Positions 50,481 to 62,883 of a stretch of DNA of 64,000 bases are shown here, piece after piece; the first letter of the stretch is position 1; the number at the start of each line of letters is the position of its first letter. Where the stretch lies: contig JABAKD010000012.1 of the NCBI GenBank assembly GCA_012845835.1, forward strand, positions 14,911,195 to 14,975,194, written 5' to 3'. The position numbers and the translations under genes are program-made. The notes beneath the pieces were generated by a model. That model was not told the DNA's origin. It saw only the letters and a list, made by a program, of their open reading frames with translations, and ran no database searches. Source of the DNA: Undaria pinnatifida. Lineage: Eukaryota > Sar > Phaeophyceae > Laminariales > Alariaceae.

Positions 50481-51961
50481 CGGAACTTGAATTGTGTTGC
50501 ATAACGCGACTCGGGTCTGTTGCACTGGCGTACGCTTGATGTGCTCTTTCTTGACGTGATAGGCCTATGCTGAGGCGTTGCATCTGGAGGGCGGGAGTAC
50601 AGGGTGAATGTTTGCATTTCGATGTTGTGGCACAGTGCGTACGGTATGTACTAATTGGGTCGTCGCCATGGGGCGCCGCCTCTCTTGTTTTGCTTGATTT
50701 TCATTTTGTGCATCGTCGTGCGGCACGGGGCACTACCAACAATCTCAATTTGCTTGGTTTTTATTTGGGCGTGTCATCCTGCCGCTGGTATCCATGCTTC
50801 GTAGTACCTTTTTTTTTCTGGCATTGGAATGCGCTGCAGTTCCAAGCGAGCAGTAGGTGCTGTCGTTAGCGCACGATTTCACGAATGCACCAGTGTAACA
50901 CCTTTAGAACTGCACCCCATGTGTTTCTTGATAAACTACTTGGACATAGAAAGTGGAACATTTGGAACAACTCGGACAGATGATCTAGATCATCTCTACA
51001 ATAGACTAGATCCTGTAGCTGTCGTTATGATATCATCTGCAGGATCTGTATTTGTAGAGTACATATTGAACCCAGGAAATTGATGGGCCATGCAGATCGT
51101 GCGGCTGCCCCACCAGGCAATATGAGCTAGACGGTACAGATCTTCCCTGAACAATCTAGATCTCGTCAAGTAGGGATCGGTGATCTGTTCGACATGTGTA
51201 GGTTTTTCCTTGTCTAATTCCAGGCGTTTTATCGCAGGCGTGCCAGACGTTTTGTCCCCATAGCGGGAGTGGGGATATATTGGCCCCATATTCCTTATTT
51301 CGTTCATTGGGTGCCGTATATATGTTGAAGGCGAGAGGGCGTCGCCCTACTCTTTCATGTCAGCTTTTTGTTTTTGGGACTCTGTTGGAGGGTATCGTCC
51401 GGTTGAATTTATGTTGGCTTTGTATTTTTGGATACTGGAGTTCGAGTTTTGGCTTGCCTTCGTTGAACGTCCAGACAAATGTCAAGAAGAGGTGCAGTGC
51501 TTTCATCGATGTACCAAGCAAAGACAGCACCGCGAATTTAAGGTTACAATCAAGTAGTACTAGTACTAGTACTGAAGAACGTGTAGTACTACTTACTGTG
51601 TTTAAATAGTAATAGTGAAATTGATTACCGATCCAAAACAGCATATCGCATGACACGGTTGTCCTTTTCATAATAATAATGCTGAAGACATATATATGCT
51701 GGGCTGCTGAAGAATCAGGGTGCAGTTTGCGCAATTTCTGCAAGAGCGCATTCCCTTTACCGATGTACACAGTGCGCTCCGCCCTCTTGTTGTTCCTTTT
51801 CCGGGCAGCAGCAATCGTTATGCATCGTTCTCAATACGCAAAAGGAAGAGGGCTGTGTGGACCTTGGTGCAGGTTCGTCAGTATACTTATTATTGGTTAG
51901 GATTATAATTTACTTAAACCGCAACCATAATAACCAGATGATGCGCATAATCGAATTTTGT

Positions 51962-52033
51962 GCGGTCGCCCGTGGGCACACCCATGGTGTTCCACGAGCC
52001 GGCGCGCCCATGATTGCTCCCACGGGCGACCGC
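51962..52033. other. 15-bp perfect hairpin, 42-nt loop
   Basis: GCGGTCGCCCGTGGG and CCCACGGGCGACCGC. Several further CCATGGG/CCCATG motifs lie in the next 200 bp. Confidence 0.8.
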
Positions 52034-53293
52034 GACATCTCAACCTACTGCAGTTCTCATGGGAATCGAGGACACCCATCATGATTCAATAGTCCCGCGT
52101 TATCGTGCGTGCGGATGTTCTCATCATGGAGCTTCCCGTATAGACTATACTATGATGTCCCATGCTAATAAGTCCCGCGACGTCTCCCATGGGGACTCTT
52201 CACGGGTGCCCGCGATTGATGCCATGGGAGCCCACCGTCAGAATAGCTCAAACCTAACCCTGGGTATATGTATAGTCTAAGTAACGTACTCCAGGATAAG
52301 AAGCACCAGTCCCACGTGATAGGGTTTGTAGTAGGGAGTGCATTCACCTTAGTAACTAAGGCATGTTGGGTGCCTGCGCGGGCGCCCACGGGAACGCCGG
52401 CGACAACTACCACAATGTACATGGGGTACCGCGGGTTCAGGTTCACGTGAAATACAAGTTGGCACTGTACAGGTGCCCGCAGGACCCCACGGCATACCGC
52501 GGAAGCTCCGGCGGGTTCTGGCATGGGAATTGGTGAGATACCGCGATACTTCACGCAAAACAGAACGTTGGAAAATCGGCACATTTGCGTGATCCGAAAG
52601 GTCCTGAGGAGGTCTGGCTTTTGCCCACCTTCTACAACGGCTACTTGTACCCCCCAGGAGTAGTATGTCGACGAAACTTCGACGAAACGGGGGAATCCCG
52701 TGCCCCGTCGTGATCGCCTGACCGCGCTGCTGGCGGCATCAGAGAAGAGAACTCGCGGACCTCGACGCCTCGACCCAGGCAGGCCTATACATGTTTTGAG
52801 TCTTCTCGGCCGTCATTCGCTTCGCTTAGGCCTAACCAGGCATTGCATCATAAAACACGGGACGCCGTCCACCACCCACTGTCGTCCCCCCACCCGCTGC
52901 CCGTTGGAGAACAACGCGTAAATGTATCATAGATCATAGATCACAGGCCACACGCCTAATAATACGGCGAGTTTTCTGACGTTGAGATTTGGATGCGGCG
53001 AGAAAGGCCGTAACCGATTTTTCGACCGTCGAAACGGCACAGGTTGCACCGCAAGACAAGCGATTGCTCGGTTCAATCCAGAGTAGCTCTGGTTCAATCG
53101 CAACCATCGTGTGCGATGTACGGGTGCTACTTCTCTCAATTGCACCTCGCAGCGCACGGAGTGCCTTCGCTGTGCTGGTATGGTGACCCCGGTAAGCCTC
53201 GAATGGGCGGCGAGGAGGAAGCTGTCCATCTCCAAGCTAAGAAGGAGAGGGGTGAGTGAGTAAGATACGCGCGGTGCTGTATACGAGTACTTA

Positions 53294-53330
53294 TACTCGT
53301 ACTCGTACTCGTACTCGTACTGAGTATGAG
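53294..53330. repeat. CGTACT hexamer repeat
   Basis: (ACTCGT)n, about five units. Confidence 0.9.
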
Positions 53331-53945
53331 CCGTACCGGGATGGTATGATACCGTTGGTAGTGTGATATTCTCTGTGGGTGACATCGTCCGTGCCTGGTT
53401 TTGCGCTCTCATAGCGTTTGCGTATGATACATGTACTCAGTGGTAGTTCGTCTGTTGCAGTATGACTTGTTTTACGTGCATCAGTGGTCATGCATACTGG
53501 CAAGTCCAGCACCATCGTTGTACGAAGTGTGGAACATGTACTATTAATACAGCGATTGCGGTACTCTCTTCTACGAAGGCGTGGTGTTTCTCCGAGGTTT
53601 GGCGGCGTACGATGTGCTAGAAGAGCACCGCTATACGTGCGACCCACCTTGCAGGAGAGATTCGCCACTACCATTAATAGTACGGCTTTCCCGAGACCTC
53701 TCGTGATGAGACAGTGTAGTTGTGCCCACCTTCGCTCCACTGATACCTAGTACCCACTACGACGAGACTGCTCAAGAAGCGTTTGAAGCCTTCGCTCCAC
53801 TGATCCCCGCTACGGCGTACCTCTGTGTTTCACTCTTCTTGAGGACCCCAGATGTACAGCTGCCGTTTTTCAGTGTACAATGAATGACAATATTAACTCC
53901 TCACCTGTTGATCACATCATGAACTACTCGTAACTACTCGTATAA

Positions 53946-54016
53946 CAACGCAGCTTGCAAAGATGAGTATTGACCTGAAATTCGTCGAACTCACGGCTGG
54001 CGTCCTTGAAATATTT
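53946..54016 (-). repeat. Dispersed element A (short form)
   Basis: CGCAGCTTGCAAAGATGAGT, GACCTGAAATTCGTCGAACT and CACGGCTGGCGTCCTTGAAA: the reverse complement of the block that opens repeat J at 47801 and 54884. Confidence 0.85.
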
Positions 54017-54964
54017 TTTATAAAACAAGGCGCGCGAAGCGGGAGTAGGGTTCCTCGAATCACATTATCTGTATGTTTGTTTGTATCAAGTTATTCGGCC
54101 ACGTTTGTCCACCGCACTAAGCGTACACGGCACCAAGATCAGTTCCGACGGGTCCTGTGCACGCACAAATGAAAGACAACTCTTCTCGTGCTGGTTTCGC
54201 TGTAAGTCGTTAAAAGTTCGTCGAGATAGGCGCGGCAAGGTGTGATCTCACAGGCACCAACTGTTGGGCTACGTTATATACGAGTACAGTATTGTTTTTT
54301 GCTTGCAGCATGCTGCTGTACGAGTATACCCATTTTCAGGAGGTTGATCGATGAGACACATGCACAGCGACACTGATCCGGCTCTGGTCCCATGTGCCGA
54401 GCTGCTGTTACTACCGCTGCTACATACACCTGCTTCTGCTTCTTCTGCTGTGCTGGTGCTGATTCTAATGTCGCCCCTTCCGCCCCTGCTACGAGTACAT
54501 CACTACCAGTCGTCCGGGTACTAACTGTACCGACTTTTTTTCCTCTGAAGACATCACTATTGGGTGTGCGGCATGTTGCGAGTTGACAGGCATTGGCCCT
54601 GTACACGCACAAATGACAGACAACTCTCCTCGTTCTGGTTTCGCTGTAAGTCGTTGAGAGTTCGTCGAGATAGGTGCGGCAACGTGTGATTTGACAGGCA
54701 CCACAACTACTGTGCTGCGTGTGCGGCAATTTGTGATTTGACAGGCATTGCTACGTTATACAAGGTTCCCCTCCGGGAAGTGCCTAGGAGAGTGGCGCAA
54801 GGACACATTATATGTCATCATGTCATGACTATTATCACTACCGGACGCAATGACTGATAATGGCCATTTTATAAACAAATTTCAAGGACGTCAGCCGTGA
54901 GTTCGACGAATTTTAGGTCAATACTCATGTTTGCAAGCTGCGTTGTTGGTACTTGTAATATACA

Positions 54965-54996
54965 ATATAGATAGATAGATAGATAGATAGATAGAT
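54965..54996. repeat. ATAG tetranucleotide repeat
   Basis: Seven to eight GATA units inside repeat J copy 3. Confidence 0.95.
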
Positions 54997-55066
54997 GAGT
55001 TTTTATTTGGAGGTTCGTATTTTTGGTCCACTATAATGGTAAGTGTTGGTATTTTTACTTTGGGTG

Positions 55067-55226
55067 GTGTTAAGGTACGGCCTCGAAAGGCCTGTAGATA
55101 TCCGAATTTGGGATCGTTTGGATGGGTTTCGTATGATAAGGTTGGCGGTTTATATTCGGGGAAGTTAGGAATTAGATTGGAGGCAATTCGGATATCTACA
55201 GGCCTTTCGAGGCCGTATCTTAACAC
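55067..55226. mobile_element. MITE-like inverted-repeat element inserted in repeat J
   Basis: Arms of about 42 bp (GTGTTAAGGTACGGCCTCGA... and the complement ending ...GGCCGTATCTTAACAC) differ at one position and surround about 75 bp. With about 105 bp to its right it forms the insertion that splits repeat J copy 3. No ORF. Confidence 0.87.
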
Positions 55227-56404
55227 TAGCCCACCCTGATGAGTCGCATATGCAGAAATATGGGAGATTCGGGGAAACTCCGGTTCTACGAACTAGACCA
55301 TGAGTCGAAGATGCGGCTCCTCAAACCCCACTGGTGGGGAATTTTGAGCTAGATCTAACATCACATCTATTTTATAAATGTATTGCTGCAGTTTCCCCTG
55401 TACTGCTCTATCATATGTATGGTAAGCGGTTTACTTTGTTTTTTCTCTCCCCGGCTTTAATATCGGGAAGAGTACGATTACAGTATATTACTAGTTATAT
55501 TATATATTACTCTTAATACAGCATTCGAGAATTAAAGTCATTTGTTTGTACAACATTCGTACAAATAATAATTGCCCGGAAAAATAATGAATTCGCATTT
55601 TACCCGCAGTAGTACTTCTTGGGTGTACTCAATAGCAGCAGTGCTTTCAGCACTTTTTGGGTACTCGAGATAGACGTGCCCACGACCGATCTGTTGTTGA
55701 GAAAATACACACATCACACAAAACTTTTACATCGTATGATATGTATGATTTCGAGAAGAGCGTCACAATTCGACCTCCAGGTTAGGGACCGCCAGGAAGC
55801 GAGAAGAGGCACGTGTGGCGTGGGATGCGGCTTACTGTAGAATACTGCGTAAATAGCACCTATTGACAACGAGGGAGCAAGAGGACAATACGTGACAGGC
55901 TATGGCAAAAGCAACTTGCCGCCGTAAGGGGAGGATACGGCACGCGCACATGGTCCTACCACGGTAGTAGCGTTTAGCTCTCCGCACGTTGTCTGCTGCT
56001 GTATGCCATCTGCGATCTACGCGAAAAAAAAGCGTATTATTATCGAGGCACGACAAAATAAGGGTTTTGTATGTACGGAAGAAGTTTGGGGTTATTTTAT
56101 AGAAAATATTCTAAGGACGTCAGCCTTATTGCACGTTGCCCAATGAGATCAACGCGGGTGGTTACTTGTACTCGTCCTGGTATAGCAAAGGGAACCTTGG
56201 ATCAGTCTGTCTGGTTGTTGACTCGCAAGGGAAGCACGCAGAGAAGAGAGAAGAATCGTCAGCGAGACAGGTTCAAGGGGTGATCGACTGGCTGATTTAA
56301 AAACAAAAAATACTCGTTAAAAAACTGCCTCTGTGGACGTAAATGTGTAAGGATGGGTTGGTTGGTCTCTAAATAATTACTACTTTTAAATATTCCTATG
56401 TACA

Positions 56405-57235
56405 GCAGAAACGTGTGGTGTGGCGGGGTGACAAATGACAGGCTCCGACACAAGCAACTCGCCGCAGCATAGCGAGGACACGCCACGCGCACATAAATGG
56501 TAATGTGTACCGCTGCTGCTGTGCGGCAGGGTTGTAGCGTTGTGCTCTCCGCATGTCGTCTGCTGTCTGTCATCTGCGATCTTACATAAATGGTGTTTCC
56601 TACCGCTGCTGCAGTGCGGCAGAGCTGTAGCGTTGTGCTCTCTTGGTATGGTACGATATCATATTCGCAACCTGGACATAAATATAATGACCGTTTAAAT
56701 ACTAATATGATATTCAAACGATCCTTACACTTTACGCCGGCATGTCACTTGACACTGGACAGGAGCAGCAGCAGTAGCAGTAGCAGCGAGAGGTGGTGGC
56801 GTATAGGCGGGTAGAGCATCGTAGGCTCCGATCAAAGCAATCAGCTGCTGCAACAGCAGCCACACGCGCAGAGAGTTGCAGGCTGCTGCTGCTGGGCGGC
56901 AGGATCATAGCGTGGTGCTCCGTGCCAAAATAGGGAAAGGTACGCGTACGAAGCACGCCAATATGGACATACATACAAGGACCGTTTGCGTACTAATATG
57001 ATATTCAAACGATCCTTAAACTTGACGCCGGCATGTCACTTGATACTGGACAGGAGCAGCAGTAGCACCAGCAGCGAGAGGTAGCGGCATATAGGCGGGT
57101 AGAGCATCGCAGGCTCCGATCAAAGCAATTAGCTACTACAACAGTAGCCACACGCCCGGAAAGTTGCAGGCTGCTGCTGCTAGGGGGCTGGACTGCTGCT
57201 GGGCGGCAGGATCGAAGCGCGGTGCTCTGTGCAAA
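56405..57235. repeat. Tandem repeat, unit about 292 bp
   Basis: GCCGGCATGTCACTTGA.AC then TGGACAGGAGCAGCAG... begins at about 56737 and 57029. Both units run through AGGCTCCGATCAAAGCAAT and GGCTGCTGCTGCT to a CGGTGCTC..TGC end. A diverged first unit occupies about 56405-56640. Confidence 0.9.
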
Positions 57236-59234
57236 AAATGCACCCACGTGTACCCTCTACGAGCAGAAAAACGCGGTTGGCATCAAAATCTTACGTGCGT
57301 ACACGAGAATAGGGGATGCAAAACCCAAACCCCGGGGATGTTGCGGGAACCCGGGGATTTGCCTCAAGTGTGCCCAAGGCCAAAAAGTTCAAAAGGCTCG
57401 CCACGCGCGACACGCTGCACGGATCGCGCCCAAACCTCCGGCAACGTGACCCCAACGATCTAATTGTGCCCACCCCATCCGGCGTTTCGGACAAAGGTGC
57501 GAGCACGAAGAGATGTGCCCGAAGAAAAAAAAAAAAAATCACAATTATACATTTACATACAAGTATACGGGTACAGTATGTTTTTTGCTGCAGACCCTTC
57601 TTACCACATAAAAATGAAAAATATATATGGTTTGCTTTTAACACGCCGGTTTACTTTTGACCGGCACTGCTGGGCTACGTCATACATATACGAGTACAGC
57701 AGTAGTATGGCTTTCTCCAATGCTGATCGTGTTTTTGTGATCGGAGATAAATCATGCAGATTGTGAGCCTTCAACAATTCAACCGAATAAGAAGGGAGCA
57801 CTATCTGTGTTATGATGCATCATGCTGCCGTACGGGTACCTTTCCTCAGGAGGTTGATCGACGAGACACACGCACAGCGACACTGACCCGGCTCTGGTTC
57901 CCGTTTGCCGTGCTGCTGTTACTACCGCTGCTACATACATCTGCTTGTGCTTCTGCTGTGCTGCTGCTGATGCTAATGCTCCCCCTGCTACGAGTACAGC
58001 ACCACCAGTCGTACGGGTACCGAGTTTGTTGTTCTCTGAAGACACTATTATTGGGTGTGCGGCATGTTGTGATTTGACAGGCATTGCTGGGCTACGTTAT
58101 AGACGAGTACAGTAATGTGGGTTTCTCCCATGATCGTGTTTTTGTGATCGGAGATGCAGATTGTGAGCCTTCAACAATCCAACGGAATAAAAAGGTGCTG
58201 TTGTTCTGCAACAAGCTGCTGCACGAGTACCTATTTTCAGGAGGTTGACCGACGAGACACACGCACAGCGATACCGACCCGGCTCTGATCCCATGTGCCG
58301 TGCTGCTGCGCTGCTTCTACACCTTCTGCTGTACGAGTAGTAGCTATCTCAGGCGGTTATTGGACGACTTTTTCTTTCTGTACAAACTATCCATTATGCT
58401 GCTGCTGTACGAGTACGAGTACGAGTGCCTATTTTCAGGAGGTTGATAGACGATATATTTTTGTCTCTGAGCACAGAACGTAAATATCAAGCAGCGTAGA
58501 TGCTCGTACGGGATACCAGTAATAAAAAGACCACAATACCGGAGATAGATAGATGCTCATCGTCCTGTCAAGAGTTCAACCGAAAAAACCGGGAGAACTA
58601 TCATATCTCAGCTGTTGCTGCTGTACGAGTACCTGCTATGTCCACAAGCAAGCCCACAAGCGCATCGAGAACAACATCATCATCTCTCGCTCATCAAACC
58701 TTTTTCGTTCGGGATACCCGAAGCAGTGATGTCGCACCTACCGGTACACCCTCAATTCGATAAGTCCCGATTCCCCGCGTCTGAAAAAAAAAGCGTGTGC
58801 GTCTTTGATTAAAGCGTGGTCGAGTGTACAAGGAACTCCATATACCATGGTATGATGCATCGCAGATATGACTACTACTACTGCAGGTATTGAGGCCGCG
58901 CCTCATTACCACCAATTACTAGTACCTACTGTAAAGTTATTAGTGGTATGAAGTAGCTTCCATTATTTTTTTTTTTCTTTCCTGCCGACGATGCCATTTG
59001 TTAAGGTATTGGTGGGGTATTATCCCGTTTGACCACTTGCGAAAGGTTAACCAATAGCTTGCCCAAACTAAGCCTTATAACACTACCCTCTATGCGGGTT
59101 TTACATGATTTGATTCTCCTAATCAGGTCTCTCTCTGTCCCCTTCCACCAAAAAGCCATCTCAGTAACCGCGATCTCTCCCTCTCTCTTTCGATCCAAGA
59201 GCCACCTCAGTACAGCACCCGTAAAGACGAAACC

Positions 59235-59309
59235 ATGAGCGACGCTACGACCCTCCTCTCTAAGAACAAGTGTTTTCCAACGACGAAGTCCCTGCGGGAA
59301 GCCGTGGGC
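59235..59309 (+). CDS. Candidate first exon of an unrecognised gene
   Basis: An ATG in the context AACCATGAGC opens 25 codons (MSDATTLLSKNKCFPTTKSL..., ending AVG) up to a possible donor GGC/GTATCA. The preceding 150 bp is CT-rich, which could be a promoter or 5' leader. The downstream link to the exons at 60200 is not established. Confidence 0.3.
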
Positions 59310-59586
59310 GTATCACCAGCGATTATTTGCTCGTGAAGGAGAGGGAGAGGTCGGGAGAAATAATGGACATCAAACAGATGTTTCTTGTGCGTCTTCGTCG
59401 GTAACAGAGGGATGAAGTCGGGTGGAACCCAGATGGTGCGTGGTAGGCCGTTGGGCTGGTGTGGTTGAATAGCTCGGCCATTATCGGGTAGGGGGGTATA
59501 GTAATCGGGTACCTTTCGCGGGTCGAATAGCCAAAAGCGGGTCTACCCGGCGGAAATATGACCGTCGTCGGGTGGAGGCCGGCGTT

Positions 59587-59693
59587 GGCCAATCAGATGG
59601 CGTCCTGGGGGCGTGGCGAACTCTGAAATTTGAAAGGTACCGGAGTTTGTCCACACAGGCACCGGGTATACCCAATTTTGGCTATCGATCCTC
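59587..59693. repeat. Dispersed repeat I, copy 2
   Basis: CCAATCAGATGGCGTCCTGG, GCGTGGCGAACTCTGAAAT and CACCGGGTATACCCAATTTT, collinear with 37277-37385. Confidence 0.85.
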
Positions 59694-60199
59694 GTTTTTA
59701 CTCTGACTCGGTTTGAAGATCCATTTTTTTTACTTTTTGAACAAGACACGATTTTAGTGGAAATTTAACCTTGAAATTACTATGATGGGAGATTGTATCT
59801 TGAAGCTGGTGTAGGGGCGGTCCCGAAGAACACGAAGAAGGCGGAGACAACAAGAAATCCAAAGAAAGCCGCCGGGAAGGTTCTCTGAGAGGAGGGCTTA
59901 GGCAGGAGTGTTCCGGATGAGAACGCTGAGAGGGAAGCAGGGCCTCAAAATCAAGTTATTCCACGACGAATTACTTGCCGATTATTTTTGTAACCATGTC
60001 TATGTATTGTATGTATCCCCTCCGACAATACGCCTACAGCAGAAGCGACTTAGACAGGGGAACTGGTTCGGGCTTTCCAGGATATATATATATATATTGC
60101 TAGTATTGCAGTGTAGTGTAGTGTGAGGAGGAAAATTGTGGTCCGAAGTTTGGAGAGATCGTGTGCCACGGATCAGAACATAAAAAAAAAACTCTGCAG

Positions 60200-60281
60200 T
60201 CGCATTGTGCTTGTAATGCGGCTGTATTTCAGTGAAAAAGTGCTTACCAAGTACAACATCAATCAGTCAGCCGAGATAGCT
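60200..60281 (+). CDS. Candidate internal exon, unrecognised gene
   Basis: After ACTCTGCAG, one base then 27 codons (RIVLVMRLYFSEKVLTKYNI..., ending SAEIA) to a good donor GCT/GTAAGT. The composition is coding-like and the end phase 0 fits the next candidate exon. No family recognised. Confidence 0.35.
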
Positions 60282-60381
60282 GTAAGTATGTCTATGTGGT
60301 GTGTGTATCAACTAGCCGAAGACGCAAAGTCAAATAACTGAGGGGCCATTTTACGCACTGCCGTCGTGTTTCGTTGGACAG

Positions 60382-60561
60382 GAACTAGCGCCGGCGACGC
60401 TCGAGCTTCAGGAAACCTTCGCCCTGAGAAGAATCCTGCTGAAGCATGGACAAAGAACAGAGGTAAAAACTCAAGCCGACGACAGCACTTTTGGCTTTGA
60501 CGTTACTCGACGAAACTTGGAACAACAACTCCAACGGAGAGAGGTTAGACGCGATAGATAG
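60382..60561 (+). CDS. Candidate last exon, unrecognised gene
   Basis: After GTTGGACAG, 59 codons to TAG: ELAPATLELQETFALRRILL, then KHGQRTE and a charged tail (NLEQQLQRREVRR). Phase 0 continues from 60281. It could instead splice out at GAG/GTAAAA (60462). A short charged protein C-terminus is plausible; function unknown. Confidence 0.4.
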   Translation, partial: ELAPATLELQETFALRRILLKHGQRTEVKTQADDSTFGFDVTRRNLEQQLQRREVRRDR

Positions 60562-62883
60562 CGTTATCACGGCTTTGAACTGGGCCCTATCTTATAAGAT
60601 AGCGCGACGGTGATATCTCACTACATGCAGTAGTCCAATCTGCGATGCCGGCGGGTGAATACAGAAAACGCAGGGGGAGACCAGCAAGCGAAATAATAGG
60701 TCATGCGGTAGATGCGACCTGAACAAACCAGCATGAACGAACAATCTACGTTGTTTGGCATTCGCCTTCTTTTTCCTTTGAAAACCAAGAAAAAAAGGCT
60801 CGCGCGGCACCTCGTTATAAAAACATTTCAAGTAAAAATAATCTGTGAGTTCGAAGGATTGAGCGGTCGATATCTAGAATGAGGCGTGGATCACGGCTCA
60901 ACACATGCCTATAGCTTGTCCATGGCTTGTCTTTAGCTGACGAATATAAATGCTGTTAAATAAGAAAAAATACACGGGATACGACTTAAATCCTGTGCTG
61001 CTTGGACTCTGTCCGCACGTTTTCCAGCAGTTCAGCTTGCATGCGTGATACTAGGTAACCCTCTTCTGTTTCCGTGTGGCCATACGTAGGAGGGCTCGAA
61101 TCAGGCCAGGTACCCCTGACAAATCGCGCCGTTCAATTCCATTTGCGCAAGATAACACACCCAGTACCGAAATTTTAGCCCTTCTTCCAACACCGCTCTC
61201 TCACCGACCAATAGGATGTCCAATAGGATGTCCAATATGCATATGTACCATTTTGCTTTTTTTGCCTAGTCCGTCCCTTTTTCTCCGCCGGCGCAGAGTA
61301 TTTTGGCGTGCTTTCTTCTGCAATGCGATCAGACTACCCGTCGGTATATTATCAGCCGTGTGCCGGGCTCATGGGACGTCCGTGGCGCGAGCTATGGCCG
61401 CGGAAAGCCGCCGAAACTGGCTCTATTTTGCGGGGTATGAGACACTTCTGTCCCCCAGCAACCACACACTAGACGTATTTAAGCCTCGAGGTTAGGTCTT
61501 AAGTACTTCCAACTGGAAGAGCTAGGCCATTCGATATTTCGACCTTAAACGCATAAAAAAAACACCATATGTCTAAAACTCGAAATAGTGGTCTCTTTCA
61601 GTACGCATTAAAAGAAAAGCCGAGGAAAGATCAAACTACTTGAAAATAGACTATGATATTTCTGCACTACTCCAGACGCAGATGGCAAGACGAGGATTTA
61701 TGTCATGAGTCAGCACATGAGTGGGTGGAAACTTCGAGAAAGACCCTCCCCTGCCCATGCTGTGCGAGCTTGAACAAACGGCCAAAACAAATAACTGGTG
61801 CCTGGCAAAAACATTGAGTGCTTCGTACTCCATACTCGCTTCATATGTAGGATACCTCGCAGGCGTCTGCCGCCTTCGGTGTGCCTCAGTGTGGCAGTCA
61901 GTACAGCAGCACAGCAGGACTGGCCCTCAACCCGGTTCAATTTCCACCCTCGAAATGTAGGCATCCGTGGGAAAGAGGCAACAGGGTTGTAAACTGCAGC
62001 AGCAGCTCCGGCCATGCGCTACGTCGGGCACAAAAACCAAACAAAAAAAATGTGTCATCGAAAAATTACAGCCTCTCAGGACGAGAGAGCAGGAGCACGA
62101 GCGCGCGACGAACTATGTCAGAGTCCCAGTTCTCTGACCGCAGAGAACGCCAGGGTAGGAGGAGTCTCGCGGGCGTTTTCCACCGGCTAGTTGTGCTGTA
62201 GTTGGGTTGGCTGTTGGGGTGCTGGTTATCTGTGTGTTGTGCTGTGTTGTTTTGTTTTGTGGTGTGTTGTGTTGTGTGTGCGCTCGATCCTCGTGAATGA
62301 ACAAGGACTCCTTTTCAAGTAATAGTACGTAAAGGCATGCCGCTCCACGAGAGTGGGTCGCCTCTGACCACCGCCAACGTTTCCGATCGTGTTGTACACG
62401 CAGGTTGATTAACCCGGGTTGGGGATACACCAAGCGGCTTGCTAGGTTGAGCGTTGCAATTACTGCGTGGGTGTTGTGCTGTGCTGCTGCTGCAGAGTGT
62501 CTGATGTTTCCTCGAGCTTTTGTCGTCTGAAATGCTGTTGTTTGCTGGAAAATACTCGGAAAATTGCTTCAAATATGCACTTGGGCCAAAATGTGCCCAA
62601 GTGCATATTTTGGGAAAATCCACATCTCAACGTGGTCTGCCGTGGTCGTTAGGTCGATAAAATAGACCTATTTTTTAGACATTTAAAACACGATAGGGCT
62701 TAATTTGGTTTAGAGCCAAAAATATAGGCATATCGTCAGGCTTAAATACGTCTACTACATACACACACGGTGGAACTTTAGTCCTCGCACGTACATCGGG
62801 GTGGCATCAAAATGTATTTGCGAGAGAATTTTCCCGCACTGCTAGACGCGGGCGCGGTGTATATGTACCCGCTGCAACGACGT
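60562..62883. other. Non-coding region before the OTU frame
   Basis: No gene recognised. It has a CT-rich stretch near 61240-61300, a GTGTTGTG simple repeat near 62230-62280, a perfect 16-bp hairpin at 62571-62610, and scattered ORFs (61076-61495, 61881-62201) without recognisable domains. Confidence 0.5.
62571..62610. other. Perfect 16-bp hairpin
   Basis: AAATATGCACTTGGGC and GCCCAAGTGCATATTT separated by 8 nt. It could be a terminator-like or small-RNA precursor-like fold, or the core of a short inverted-repeat element. Confidence 0.85.

Larger units (their letters stand above)
54884..55550 (+). repeat. Dispersed repeat J, copy 3, split by an insertion
   Basis: The left part (to about 55066) and right part (from about 55332, GGTGGGGAATTTTGAGCTAG) are collinear with the uninterrupted copy 1. 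The junction is marked by GGTGG on both sides of the inserted 265 bp, a candidate target-site duplication. Confidence 0.85.
54300..58460. repeat. Segmental repeat family with AGGAGGTTGATCGACGAGAC
   Basis: A block of about 280 bp (TGCTGCTGTACGAGTA.CC, TTTCAGGAGGTTGATCGA, GAGACACA.GCACAGCGACAC, CCGGCTCTG.TCCC, ending TTGGGTGTGCGGCATGTTG) lies at 54310-54600 and 57822-58085, with shorter copies at 58205-58320 and 58385-58450. The flanks (TTGACAGGCATTGCTGGGCTACGTTAT; GGAGAT..ATGCAGATTGTGAGCCTTCAACAAT) are also repeated. The Ser/Ala/Leu-rich ORFs are poorly conserved between copies. Confidence 0.8.
50005..59234. other. Repeat-dominated region right of SPC25
   Basis: No convincing gene. It holds repeats C, A and J, a GTGGTAGCG-type local duplication at 50030-50240, the hairpin at 51962, and two repeat clusters at 54.3-58.5 kb and 56.4-57.2 kb. 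A stretch at about 52355-52710 has two short open frames with even composition (NVHGVPRVQVHVKYKLALY; DPKGPEEVWLLPTFYNGYLY) that could be remnants of an unknown coding sequence; no family recognised. Confidence 0.5.

Noticed and set aside
55227-55290. Possible hammerhead ribozyme (CTGATGAG ... GAAA)
   Set aside because: The bases between the two core motifs do not form a stem II with a closing G-C pair, and no cleavage-site stem is evident.
61076-62201. Moderate-length ORFs at 61076-61495 and 61881-62201
   Set aside because: Composition is uneven, no domain is visible and no splice pattern connects them.
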